Assembly: GCA_031963465.1 (NCBI GenBank)
Contig: JASSUG010000004.1
Location: 172,948-236,947 of the forward strand
Length of the DNA stretch: 64,000 nt
Direction: 5' to 3'
DNA from: Mycoavidus cysteinexigens_B
GTDB taxonomy: Bacteria; Pseudomonadota; Gammaproteobacteria; Burkholderiales; Burkholderiaceae
Part shown: positions 28,322 to 38,800 of the stretch, piece after piece
How the letters are laid out: every line of letters starts with the position of its first letter
Position numbering within the stretch: position 1 is the stretch's first letter
Made by a program: the position numbers and the translations under genes
The notes under the pieces: model-generated
What the model was told of the DNA's origin: nothing
Database searches by the model: none
What the model saw: the letters and a program-made list of their open reading frames with translations, nothing else

Positions 28322-31300
28322 ATGTACTATCGTTGTAAATCATATCATAGCCCCCTGTGCCATCAAAGTCAGGCAGAAAAAAATAATTTTTTCTCCTGTT
28401 GTCTACATAAATTTATAATTTTTCTTATAGTGATCAGTTTAGGGCTTATTAATAGTAAATTAGTTTATTCAGCTGAGAACTCCGAATCGGCTTCGGATTT
28501 ACTGAATTCTGCTATGAGTCCGGAAAGGCCTAGTTCATTGACAAGTTCCGCTGATGCAGGAATTTCACGTAAAGAAAAAGTGGATCTAAAACGAAATTCA
28601 AGTAGTAAAGAATTATTAGATAAAATAATATCTGATACGGAAATTTTATGGGCGAAAGATGCAAGACGAATGAGAGATAGCATGTCTTCGATGTCTTCTA
28701 TTTCTTCTCCACCAGAAGAATCGGATGAAATTTATATGACATCCTCTACCTCAGGAATCAATCATAGCCTAATGCAAGATGATAGCTTAATCACAACAAG
28801 TGATGCTTTACTTGACGAAAGTCATAATTTGTTCCAGCAACTGAAAAGCACTACACAAACATATAAAGAAGAAATAGAAGAGTTAGAGGCTGAAGGTAAA
28901 CAAGTGCATTATGGTTTACATTCTCAGGTAGATACAGATATAGGAACCGCGATCGGATTTCAGGCTAAAGTACACAAAAACGCAAATAACTCAGTTGCGA
29001 TTGGCGACTATAGTGAAGCCAACGTAAAAAATGTCGTATCAGTTGGTAATTCGGCGTCTAAACGAAAAATTGTCCATGTGGAACATGGTAGACGGAATAG
29101 TGATGCCGCAACGGTAGGACAAGTAAGAAGTATGGCAGTTTTGTATGATGAAAATTCTGATGACCCTGAATTTGACAAAATCACGCTCTCAAAAAAACCG
29201 GATGGAAATAAGCTCGTGAAAATTTCTGGCGTAGCACCGGCTAAAAGTGATAACGATGCAGTTAATCAAGGGCAAATCAACGACCTGATTATGCATATTA
29301 CCCCAGAAGAAGGTTCTCGTATTATGGAAAATATGGGAAGTGCTCTGAACTCTCCCCCAATTTATATGGTGCCGGAAATTCCAGAAGCGCTGGGAACTCA
29401 AAGAATTCCAGCGTCTATTTTAATGGGTGGACGTCAAATTCGTGGTGTAGAAGCGGGTACTGCCGAAAATGATGTAGTCGTGATGGGCCAATTGGAAGGC
29501 ATTTTTAGGGGGGCTATAAATGTAGGCATTGCAAATCTTATTGAACCATTTTACATTAAAAAATCCAATGAAAATATAATTGACTTTTCAACTAATGATC
29601 CTTCTGATTCCAAAAAAAGGATGCTCTCAATATTAAATGGAATTGCGCCAGGGGACTCTGAGTATTCAGCAGTAAATAAGGGACAACTAGACCTGCTAGA
29701 TAAAAAATTTGATTCATTACAAAGACAAGCTTCACTTGTTAAATTTAGCCATGATAAAGAGTTGGTTAGCTTTATTTCAAACTATAACAATCCAGTAAGG
29801 TTAACTGGTATCGCAGACGGCATAGAAGATAATGATGCAGTTAACCGTCAACAATTGGATGGTGAAGTCAATAAATTAAATCAAGCGATTATAGAAAAAC
29901 AACGTTTTATCACAAATTTGGATAATCATTTATATAAATTATCAAATGATTACCATGATACCCGAGAAAACTTAAAGAAAGAATTATCAAAAATAATTGA
30001 AGCAGACTCTAATAAGTATAGAAAGGACCTGCAATATTCTATTGTTTTAACCGAGGCAATACAAAAAGACAATGATAAAATAAAAGAAAAACAAGAAGAA
30101 TTTCAGGAAAAATTGGAAGGGAAAGTCAGCCAAACACATTTTGACGAAGCTACTATTATAGCTAAAGGATTATCCGAAATAAGGGAACGTACTGAAAATA
30201 ATTTATTTGATAAAATTTTTGATCTATCTGGAAAACTTAAAAATATTGAAAAAAAAGTAGATATTTCTATCGTGAAATCTAAAAACGATTTAAAATCAGA
30301 AAAGTTAGATGAGTTATTTTTAACTGTAGAGACAGTAGAAAGTCGTTTAGGTCAAGCTGAGATTGATATTGATAGGCTTAATAATGTATCTATGGGACTG
30401 CAAGATTCTATAGATACAATGAATCTTAGAGAAATTCCTAGTGAAGCACAAATTAAGCAAGCAGTTTTAAACGAATTTGATATACTAACAGGTAATAGCC
30501 CATTGCTACCTCTTAGCCAGGAGCTATCAGACTCAGAAAGTCAATCTTCAGATAATGAAAATCCGCGCAATAAGCGCAATAGTATGTTTTTTACGGCTGA
30601 TAACAAACAGGCTTTCAGTCCCTATCCTACTTTTTCATCCGTAATGGGTGCATTGCCGGGAAATAGCGATATTCATACAGACAATTCTACGAAAGATGAT
30701 CCACAATCTGAGGATGATTTATCTCTCCCTCCCAAAAGGCCTCGACCTTTAAAAGAGCTTTCTATTGATTCAGATTTAGCAAATTCTGTATTTAGATCTA
30801 CCGTTTCTACTGAAATAAGCGCTCAAAGCAATACTGAAAACAGAAAAGCTGAACAGGCCAGAAAAGAAACCGCGGCGGAAGCTCTAGAGAATATATCCAC
30901 TCAACAAACTGTCCTTGCTGACAAAGATACGGTTGCAGAAGCTAAACAAATAGTCCTTACTGACAAAGATACTGTTGCAGAAGCCAAACAAACGGTCCTT
31001 GCTGACAAAGACACTGTTTCAGACGCTAAACAAACTGTCCTTACCGACAAAGATAGGGTTGTAGTAGCTAAGCAAACTGTCCTTGCTGACACCGATACGG
31101 TTGCAGAAGCTAAACAAACTGTCCTTGCTGACAAAGACACTGTTGCAGAGGCTAAACAAACTGTCCTTACTGACAAAGATACGGTTGCAGTAGTTAAGCA
31201 AACTGTCCTTGCTGACACCGATACAGTTGCAGAAGCTAGACAAACGGTCCTTACTGACAAAGACACTGTTGCAGAAGCTAAACAAACGGTCCTTGCTGAC

Positions 31301-32128
31301 AAAGACACTGTTGCAGAGGCTAAACAAACTGTCCTTACTGACAAAGATACGGTTGCAATAGCTAAACAAACTGTCCTTACTGACAAAGATAGGGTTGCAG
31401 AAGCTAAGCAAACTGTCCTTACTGACAAAGACACTGTTGCAGAAGCTAAACAAACTGTCCTTACTGACAAAGATACGGTTGCAATAGCTAAGCAAACTGT
31501 CCTTGCTGACACCGATACAGTTGCAGAAGCTAAGCAAACTATCCTTGCCAACAAAGACGTGGCTGTAGAGTCTACGCAAACTATCCTTGCATTTGAGAGG
31601 CTTACAAAAAATATGGCTGCCTCTGCCTTTCCCTCAGGAAGCCATAGCAATGCGGTACTCTACAATGATGAGCAACGTAATAGCGTTACCCTAGGCGGCA
31701 CCGATTCAGAAACTCCGGTCAAACTCTCTAACGTAGCTCCTGGAAAAATATCAGAAGACAGCACCGATGCAACCAACGGGGCTCAGCTTTTCCAGAGCAC
31801 TTTGTATTCAGTGAATAAATCAATGCAATACACAGACCACCGCTTTTCTGAAGTTGTGCAAGGCATGAATTACATGCGCCAAAGCATCAACAACGTAGCA
31901 AACCACGCCTATTCAGGTGTAGCCGCCGCCATGGCTATGCCCAGCATGGGGCCAACCCGTCCTGGTGGCACCATGGTAAGCATAGGCACTGCAAGCTTTA
32001 AAGGACGCAAAGCAACCGGCGTTGGCGTGACTTACCGTTCACGCGGTGGCCAAATGATTATTAATGCGGCTGCTTCAAAAGCGGGCTCAGACACAGGCAT
32101 GCGTGTACAGGTTGGTTATGAGTTTTAA
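28322..32128 (+). CDS. Trimeric autotransporter adhesin (YadA-like), copy 2
   Basis: A paralogue of copy 1, about 1268 aa. The ATG at 28322 is preceded by TTTGAGG; the frame opens at a TTG at 28310. A signal segment (FIIFLIVISLGLINSKLVYSA) is followed by a Ser-rich linker, a short YadA-like head (about 200-235, NSVAIGDYSEANV), several neck motifs (SDNDAVNQGQIND, NDAVNRQQLD) and coiled coils. Then come 16 stalk repeats of 14 residues and the same YadA anchor as copy 1 (NHAYSGVAAAMAMPSMGP to RVQVGYEF). The anchors are almost identical while the passengers have diverged strongly. The stop codon overlaps that of the convergent kinase. Confidence 0.88.
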   Translation: MYYRCKSYHSPLCHQSQAEKNNFFSCCLHKFIIFLIVISLGLINSKLVYSAENSESASDLLNSAMSPERPSSLTSSADAGISRKEKVDLKRNSSSKELLDKIISDTEILWAKDARRMRDSMSSMSSISSPPEESDEIYMTSSTSGINHSLMQDDSLITTSDALLDESHNLFQQLKSTTQTYKEEIEELEAEGKQVHYGLHSQVDTDIGTAIGFQAKVHKNANNSVAIGDYSEANVKNVVSVGNSASKRKIVHVEHGRRNSDAATVGQVRSMAVLYDENSDDPEFDKITLSKKPDGNKLVKISGVAPAKSDNDAVNQGQINDLIMHITPEEGSRIMENMGSALNSPPIYMVPEIPEALGTQRIPASILMGGRQIRGVEAGTAENDVVVMGQLEGIFRGAINVGIANLIEPFYIKKSNENIIDFSTNDPSDSKKRMLSILNGIAPGDSEYSAVNKGQLDLLDKKFDSLQRQASLVKFSHDKELVSFISNYNNPVRLTGIADGIEDNDAVNRQQLDGEVNKLNQAIIEKQRFITNLDNHLYKLSNDYHDTRENLKKELSKIIEADSNKYRKDLQYSIVLTEAIQKDNDKIKEKQEEFQEKLEGKVSQTHFDEATIIAKGLSEIRERTENNLFDKIFDLSGKLKNIEKKVDISIVKSKNDLKSEKLDELFLTVETVESRLGQAEIDIDRLNNVSMGLQDSIDTMNLREIPSEAQIKQAVLNEFDILTGNSPLLPLSQELSDSESQSSDNENPRNKRNSMFFTADNKQAFSPYPTFSSVMGALPGNSDIHTDNSTKDDPQSEDDLSLPPKRPRPLKELSIDSDLANSVFRSTVSTEISAQSNTENRKAEQARKETAAEALENISTQQTVLADKDTVAEAKQIVLTDKDTVAEAKQTVLADKDTVSDAKQTVLTDKDRVVVAKQTVLADTDTVAEAKQTVLADKDTVAEAKQTVLTDKDTVAVVKQTVLADTDTVAEARQTVLTDKDTVAEAKQTVLADKDTVAEAKQTVLTDKDTVAIAKQTVLTDKDRVAEAKQTVLTDKDTVAEAKQTVLTDKDTVAIAKQTVLADTDTVAEAKQTILANKDVAVESTQTILAFERLTKNMAASAFPSGSHSNAVLYNDEQRNSVTLGGTDSETPVKLSNVAPGKISEDSTDATNGAQLFQSTLYSVNKSMQYTDHRFSEVVQGMNYMRQSINNVANHAYSGVAAAMAMPSMGPTRPGGTMVSIGTASFKGRKATGVGVTYRSRGGQMIINAAASKAGSDTGMRVQVGYEF
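30905..31576 (+). repeat. 16 tandem copies of a 42-bp unit in adhesin 2
   Basis: Sixteen in-frame units (672 bp) encode QTVL(A/T)D(K/T)DTVAEAK and close variants. The repeats occupy the place held by the 54-bp units in copy 1 but share neither length nor sequence, so the stalk repeats were replaced or newly amplified after the duplication. Confidence 0.93.
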
Positions 32129-34635
32129 GCTAGCGGGCATTGATGTCCGCGGTAAGCCTTGCGTAAATCTCGTAGTGCTTGGTCTAGCTGCCCGCGATCA
32201 GTGCTACGAGAGCGAGCGACCCTTTCTAGCTGATCAGCGGTATGAGCAATAGCGGAAAACTTGCACATCAGGGCTGACCCTTTAATCTGGTGCGCATAGT
32301 GGGCAACGCCTGCCATGTCGCACCGGTTCAAAGCAGCATCAAGTTGACTCATATCTTGCGCCATACTCTGTTGAAAACGTATGATCAAGCAGCTCGGATC
32401 TTCGATTGAAGTCCGAGCTGTTTCGTTTAAAGGATTTATTTCAGAGAGGACTGTGGGCTTATCCGAAGTGCTGTCGACGCTACTCTCAGGGCCATGCAAT
32501 GGCGCCCAAACCTCCAACATACGTTGCAGCACCGCACTGTCTAATGGTTTACTCAATACGCCGTCCATCCCACTTGCAAAACATTGTGTCTGATGCGTAT
32601 TATCAGTAGCTGCAGAAAGAGCGAGGAGGGCAGTACGAGGGTAATTTGAACCCCGCTGTTGTTCCATACGTCTAATCTCACGCGCAACTGTATACCCATC
32701 AAGATCAGGCAATGAACAATCCATCAGCACAAGTGGAAATGAATGCTCTTGCCACATTTTTAAGCCTTGCGTGCCATTCGTGGCCAGTACGGCACGATAG
32801 CCAAGCGCGCTAATTTGCTCGAGTACGATAGATTGGATGGCAATGTGATCTTCAATCACAAGCACCGTGGGTGCAGTGGCGGTAGGTGCAGAAGCTTGCG
32901 CGACTATGCTCAGTGACGGCCGTTGATCAACCTGTTGTTGCGGGTGATTTGAATTCCATTGCAGCACCTGTATAGGCACCCGCACACAGACTGTTGTGCC
33001 TTGCCCTCGTACACTTTCAATCGTAATGCTGCCGCCCATACGTTGAATAAGCTTATTTGAAATCATCAACCCTAAGCCAGAACCGCCATAGCGACGGGTG
33101 ATTGAATGATTGGCTTGTGAGAAAGGGCGAAATAGACGGGTTTGCTGCCGCGGGCAAATTCCAATCCCAGTATCGCGCACCTCGACGATGAGTTCAGCTG
33201 TATTTTCAATAAAATTAGATTTATCTATTACGAGCTTCAAAGTCACTGAGCCTTTAGCTGTAAATTTAACTGCATTGGCCAGCAAATTAACGCAAATTTG
33301 CTTGAGCCGCAAAGCATCTATGCTAATCCGCTCGGGCAGGTTTTCGCTCATATCTATAAAAATCGGCAAACGCTTATTGGCAGCAGGTGCGGCCACGACA
33401 TCGATCGCTTCTTTAGCAAATTTCGCTAGTTGTACCGGAATTTTTTTAAGCGGCAGCTCACCCTCATTGTTTAACGTATCATTAAGTAATAGCAGCAATG
33501 ATTGGGCCGTTGATTCCGTCACGGCAATCAAGCGCGATTGCCGTCTTGCATCACCAGAAAATCGTTTAAGCAGTTCAACGGCACTGATAATCGCACTAAT
33601 CGGCGTGCGTAATTCATGACTGAAAGCAGCCAGCAACAGGGATTTTTCTTTTACTGTTTCGGACGCTTTTCTATGGGCCTGCCACACATGAAAAACTAAG
33701 CAAATAAAAATGATTGAGCTTATCGCTAGCACCAGGGCTTCATGATACGAGCGATAAAATGAACTGTGTTGTGCCACTGTGTGAGACGCGGACTGGGCTT
33801 CGGAAGGCTGAGGCGAGAGATAAATCCAGCGCTGTTCAATCTCATCTTTTTGTGCGGCTGAGAGCATCGCGAGCGATTTATCTAAAATATCTCGCAATAA
33901 AGCAAGATCACCTCGCACCCCCAGGCGGCCAATAATCGGTAAATTAGGGACTTTACTTGAATAAAAAAGCACACCACGGTACTTTGTATTCATTAAACCA
34001 TAAAAATTTATGCCAAACCCTAGCGCTGCGTAAGCTTGGCCTTCGGCAACAGCAGCTAGGGCAGCTTCTGGCGAGGCAACCTCTAAGAATTTAATGTCGG
34101 GATGATATCGACCTAGCCAATGCGCATAAAATGCACGGTTACTGATTGCCACTACATAGCCGGCAAGTTGTTGCAAATCGGCGGTCACCGGCGCCTCACC
34201 CTTGGTAATGAGAACGCTTGAACCACTGAAATAAGGGCGGGTGCAACGCATATAGTCCAATGCTTCATCCACGTCAGGAAAACCATACGCGACGGGTAAT
34301 AAATCTACATGACCCTCTCGCAATTTTTTGAGCGATGCCTGCAAGGAGCGGGTGGGTACCGGCTGAAATTGCAAACCACTGATTTGTGTAATAGCCTGTA
34401 GATACCCAGCGGTTAAACCTTGATGTTGGCCGTGTTCGATAAATTCAATCGGTCCCCAATCCGGCGCAACCGCAATCCGCACCACTGGATGCTGGTTAAG
34501 CCAAGTCTGCTCCTCAGCGGAAAAGCCGATTTTATGCTCGGTGCCATACGCGTGAGTCGAGATCGTATAAGCCCAAACGAATAGCACCGACCACACCCAG
34601 TAGCAGTGTCCACAACTTAAATAACCTGTGTTCAT
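32125..34635 (-). CDS. Hybrid sensor histidine kinase (BvgS/EvgS type)
   Basis: 836 aa in this order: an N-terminal export helix; one periplasmic solute-binding (SBP_bac_3, Venus-flytrap) domain about 40-275; a transmembrane helix about 305-325; HisKA with the phospho-histidine in FSHELRTPISA; HATPase with NAVKFTAKG and GGSGLGLMIS; a receiver domain with VLMDCSLPDLDGYT; and a C-terminal Hpt with HQIKGSA. It has one Venus-flytrap domain where BvgS has two, and no PAS domain is obvious. The cognate DNA-binding response regulator is not in the window. It is tail-to-tail with adhesin 2, sharing TTAA. It may sense a host metabolite, and control of the adhesins is an attractive guess. Confidence 0.88.
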   Translation of the reverse strand: MNTGYLSCGHCYWVWSVLFVWAYTISTHAYGTEHKIGFSAEEQTWLNQHPVVRIAVAPDWGPIEFIEHGQHQGLTAGYLQAITQISGLQFQPVPTRSLQASLKKLREGHVDLLPVAYGFPDVDEALDYMRCTRPYFSGSSVLITKGEAPVTADLQQLAGYVVAISNRAFYAHWLGRYHPDIKFLEVASPEAALAAVAEGQAYAALGFGINFYGLMNTKYRGVLFYSSKVPNLPIIGRLGVRGDLALLRDILDKSLAMLSAAQKDEIEQRWIYLSPQPSEAQSASHTVAQHSSFYRSYHEALVLAISSIIFICLVFHVWQAHRKASETVKEKSLLLAAFSHELRTPISAIISAVELLKRFSGDARRQSRLIAVTESTAQSLLLLLNDTLNNEGELPLKKIPVQLAKFAKEAIDVVAAPAANKRLPIFIDMSENLPERISIDALRLKQICVNLLANAVKFTAKGSVTLKLVIDKSNFIENTAELIVEVRDTGIGICPRQQTRLFRPFSQANHSITRRYGGSGLGLMISNKLIQRMGGSITIESVRGQGTTVCVRVPIQVLQWNSNHPQQQVDQRPSLSIVAQASAPTATAPTVLVIEDHIAIQSIVLEQISALGYRAVLATNGTQGLKMWQEHSFPLVLMDCSLPDLDGYTVAREIRRMEQQRGSNYPRTALLALSAATDNTHQTQCFASGMDGVLSKPLDSAVLQRMLEVWAPLHGPESSVDSTSDKPTVLSEINPLNETARTSIEDPSCLIIRFQQSMAQDMSQLDAALNRCDMAGVAHYAHQIKGSALMCKFSAIAHTADQLERVARSRSTDRGQLDQALRDLRKAYRGHQCPLA

Positions 34636-34922
34636 GAGAAATTTGACGACGCTTTAGTATGCCTCATGATTACCCAAGAAATCTTAGCCACTCAGGCACA
34701 TAATTTGAAACATTTTGATTGTCTCATGCAAAGCCATGAATCCGTGCCATAAAGCAGTAGAACCAGGGGGAAATCATGCTTGCGGGCTGTAGTATAGCGG
34801 GCAATTATTTACAACCTCTAGAGCTTCTTCTCAGCTATTGGTGGCTAATCATGAGGTATTCTGCATCACTACCCTAGTGAAGAACGTCCATAGCCAAAGA
34901 TAAGACTTGACAAGTTTAGTGG

Positions 34923-35423
34923 TTAACCATAGTTTTTTTTCCAATCTGCTTTCATTTTCTTATATACAGAATTACTTTCCGCTTCTTGCCATTTTTTACG
35001 AAAAATAGCAGCACTCTCGGCTTTTACAGGGTCTTCCGGCGAACGCGGCAATTCTTCTCCGTTTTGCGGATCGTATTTTCTTCCACCTGCATGATTTGCA
35101 TATCGGCGCGCGCGCGTATACCCCATTTGCAGAAATTTACGTGCCATATCCGCCCCGACGAAATCTACTTTTGCTAGATATGCTTGAAAAAGCTCAAAGA
35201 TTTTAGTGCTGCTTATTTCGGAAATCGAAGCATCTTTGAAACGCCAATGGGGCAAAATTTCTGATTTGTAAGGCTGACATAAAAGAACACCTTGTTCGCC
35301 TTTGCCAACTTTATATTTTTCAGGATGTAATCGATAATCTGTTTCAGCATTCCATAAATAGGTATCCTGAATAGCATTCCAGTTCTCTATTTTATGCTGT
35401 TTGGTAGAAGGTTTGTAGGCCAT
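34923..35423 (-). CDS. DUF4385-domain protein
   Basis: 166 aa, soluble, basic. Phrases such as HPEKYKVGKGEQGVLLCQPYKSEILPHWRF (read in parts) and ARKFLQMGYTRARRYANH match the DUF4385 family as I remember it. That family is a conserved bacterial and phage protein of unknown role. No catalytic motif can be pointed to. It stands alone; the 287 bp between it and the kinase start (34636-34922) hold no gene that I can recognise. Confidence 0.7.
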   Translation of the reverse strand: MAYKPSTKQHKIENWNAIQDTYLWNAETDYRLHPEKYKVGKGEQGVLLCQPYKSEILPHWRFKDASISEISSTKIFELFQAYLAKVDFVGADMARKFLQMGYTRARRYANHAGGRKYDPQNGEELPRSPEDPVKAESAAIFRKKWQEAESNSVYKKMKADWKKNYG

Positions 35424-35890
35424 AAGGGAAACCCCAATATTGAAAATAATTTTTTTCTTAAGTGGCTATCATTCTCTTATTTTGTATGAATGCAGTCAAA
35501 TTCATAAAATAGCCGTACACAAAATCAAACGCATTGATCAGGACCTTACATGAGGGCAACTTCAGCTTCTGTTGGCCATGAATTTTTCTCCAAAGTGAGC
35601 ATTAGGATAGGCTAAATGGAGGTGAGAGCAATAGCCTTTTTGCTGATAGAAAAATATCATATAGCCAACGATAATAAAATAAAAACATTTTTCTTGTTTT
35701 CCGACAGCCGTGCTACTAGAATCCAATAGATTCCCTTTAATTCTATCGATATCTTTGGCAGAATCGGCTTCAATCTAATTTTTGTACACTTTTTATAGCC
35801 AATGAATGGCAGCAAAACTGCGGTAGCGGTGTTCGTTCAAGTCGCTTTGATTTAATCCAATTAATACGATCAAAGAAATAGAGGCTAAAT
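35424..35890. other. A/T-rich non-coding gap before the first NACHT gene
   Basis: 467 bp without a plausible gene, RNA or transposon end. It must hold the promoters of the divergent DUF4385 and NACHT/WD40 genes. AGAGG a few bases before the ATG at 35891 is the likely ribosome binding site. No strong -10/-35 pair stood out. Confidence 0.5.
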
Positions 35891-38800
35891 ATGTTGGGCA
35901 AAATATTTCACTCGACGTTACCCGAAAACGTTACGCGCAACCTAGGCGAGTTTTATTTAGGCCAAGCTCGTACTGAGAAAGAACAGGGACACTTTGAGGT
36001 AGCGCTGGCTTTATACGATCAAGTGAAAGAAACCCTGATGTCACTTGGGAGCGTAAAAGAAGCGTTGAGAAAAGCGCAAAATCCCCAAACATTAGCCGAT
36101 GAGACGGTGCGATCCATGATGGCCGATGCCTATTTCGAACGTGGGGAAATATTAGAAGATTTAAAGTCATTTGACAAAGCACGAGCCAGCTACTTTAAAG
36201 CTGAAAAGTGGGGCCACGAAGGCGCCAAACATCGTGCGCAAGCTTCGCCATCTCTGCTATCAGGACATAGCGCCCACTCCAGTAGCTCAGGGTGGGGGCG
36301 CTTTAGGTCGCCATCCGTTTCTACTCCGCCCCCTCAATTAAGCATTTCTGCGGCTTTTGTCGCGCCGGTTTCTCAGTTGAGGGCGATTGCCAATGTAGGA
36401 CTCGAAACCCCAATTTTAGAGGCTCCGGCCTTACAATTTTTTAGAGAAAATCTAGCCACGCCGGTGATGAAAGATGCGCTGCCCGCAGTGGGCGCGCGTC
36501 CCAAGGATCTGCAGCAGTTAGCGCATGCTCTTACTCTATTATCGTTGCACCTGCAGAGGAATGAGGCTTTTGAAAAAATTGAATTCGCTGACGAGGCGCG
36601 CGCTTGGTTGCATAACGTAGAAAAGGATGGCGCCGAAGTAAAACGGCTCTATAGCCTTGCTACCGATGTCATCCGTGTGTTTGTCGACGATGAACTGCAA
36701 GAGCTCTCAGTCGCTGAAGTGGTGGTACTTGCCCCCGGTCTTACAAAAGAGCTATTTAACGCGTTACTCAAAAGATTGATCAATGGAATTCAGCAAAGTA
36801 CGTTGTTAGAAACCGATTTACTCAACGGCTTAGCTGAGATGATCCATAACGCTGCCTCTGAGTATCTGGATGCAGATGATTTAGTCAAAATTTTAGAGAT
36901 CGTTAGCGAGCGCTTGCAAAAAACCCATGGTCAAAGCGAAGATCATTTGTATCACTTAACCTACGCGTTAGCTCGTATTTTAGATGCGATGGCGGATTAT
37001 GTAAAAGACGTAGACCGTGAACGACTGCGCGAGCCGTTATTGAGCTACCTAAAAAGTTTACAAGGCAGCAGCAACCCCTACCTGGTTTATCAAGCGGCTT
37101 ACGCTTGTCAAGCTTTAGCCTATGTACCTGATGATGAAACCCCTTGGCAGGGAGCGATACGCCGCGGCAGTAGCATCCTCAAAGGGGTCTCAGGGTTAGT
37201 CAGCGCCGTCAAAGGGTTTGATCTAAATCAAGTTGTAGAAAGTTTGGGCAATATATACGAAGGGGTGGGAGGTACCAGCGGGATCGTCGAAACGGTGGGC
37301 GATGTGTATCAGCAGGTTAAATCGTTAGCTGAAGGCGGACAAGATTTTGTGAGTTGCCTAAAAGAAGGGTTAACGTTTAACAAAAAAGAGACCTGGTATA
37401 AAGCCTTAGAAGGCGTTGATGTACTGCTGCAACAGCGCAAGCTGAGTGACTTCGAAGAATTTGTGCGCCAAGCCTCTTGCCGTCGACATAAAGCATTTCA
37501 ATGGGGCTTAAGTGAGCGCCTGGGCCAATTAGCGGCTAACTCGGAGTTAGATCAAGAGACTCAGCAAGGTGCCTTGCGTTTTTTAGAGGATCTTTATGCA
37601 AACGACGCGCAGTGGGGTACGCAAGCCTTTGCTAAAAAGAGAGTTATCCAAATTATCAGAGAATTAGCCATTGACTCGCCAGTTACAGAGGAAGCGAGAA
37701 AATTGCTCGCTCGTTTAACTAACGAAATCGACTCCCAAAAAAGAGCGTTCTATGAATCTTGTCTAAAAGATGCAGCGACAGGCCCTTACCCTCTTTATAA
37801 GCGGGTACTTGCAACGTCCTCTCCCACGCTGCTTGAGCGCGCTCAAAATACGCCCAAGGTTGAAGATGATTTGCGCCAACTGAAAAGAGAGCGTCTAAAA
37901 GCATGGAAAAAGGACGAAAGACTTTACGTCAGGCCACAGGGTAAAGCCAATTTTCATGATATTAAGACATTTGATTTAATGGCTGAAGCCAATCAATTTC
38001 TCAACAGCGCCGATAAAAAAGTCTTATTGCTATTAGGGGACTCTGGAGCAGGTAAGTCAACGTTCAACTGTGCTCTTGAAGCCGATTTATGGAATGCCTA
38101 TCTAAAAGATCCAAACAATCCAACAAAAGATCGTATTCCCTTATTCATTGCCTTACCCGAAATTGACAATCCAACGCATGAGTTAGTGGAGAAACATCTC
38201 CATCTGAAGGGCTTCAGCCAGAAGCAGATACGGGAATTAAAGAGCCATCACGAATTCGTCTTTATTTTAGATAGCTATGATGAAAGTCAACAGTCTAAAA
38301 ATTTATATCTCAGCAATAAGATGAATCAAGAGGGCGGGTGGCAAGGACAAGTCATTATTGGCTGCCGCTCTGAATATTATGGTGAAGATGATCGAGTTCG
38401 TTTTGCACCTGCAGATGCCACGCAGTTGCAAAAAATCGTCGTAGCGCCGTTTTCAGAGACAGAGATTAACCGATATACAGAGGCCTATGCGAAAGCAAAT
38501 CCACTGGGTTGGACAGCAGAACGCTACCAAGACGTGCTAAAAAGTATTCCCAATTTAAAAGAGTTGGTGGCCAATCCTTTTATGCTGAAAATTACATTAG
38601 ACGTGTTACCGGCTCTGGAAAACCAAGAGCACAATCTATCGACTACTGGCCTAACCCGAATGGCGTTATATGACCAGTTCGTCGAACAGTGGTTCGAGCG
38701 TGCAAAACAACGATTTTTAAGGGAAAAAACGCTTGAGGGCCAAGAAAAGAAAGTCTTTGAAGAATTGATTGATGAGGGTTTTACCAAGAATGGTATTGCC

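Noticed and set aside
25461..31576. Regular repeats that might suggest a CRISPR array
   Set aside because: Units are contiguous with no unique spacers, stay in frame inside adhesin genes, and no cas genes are present.
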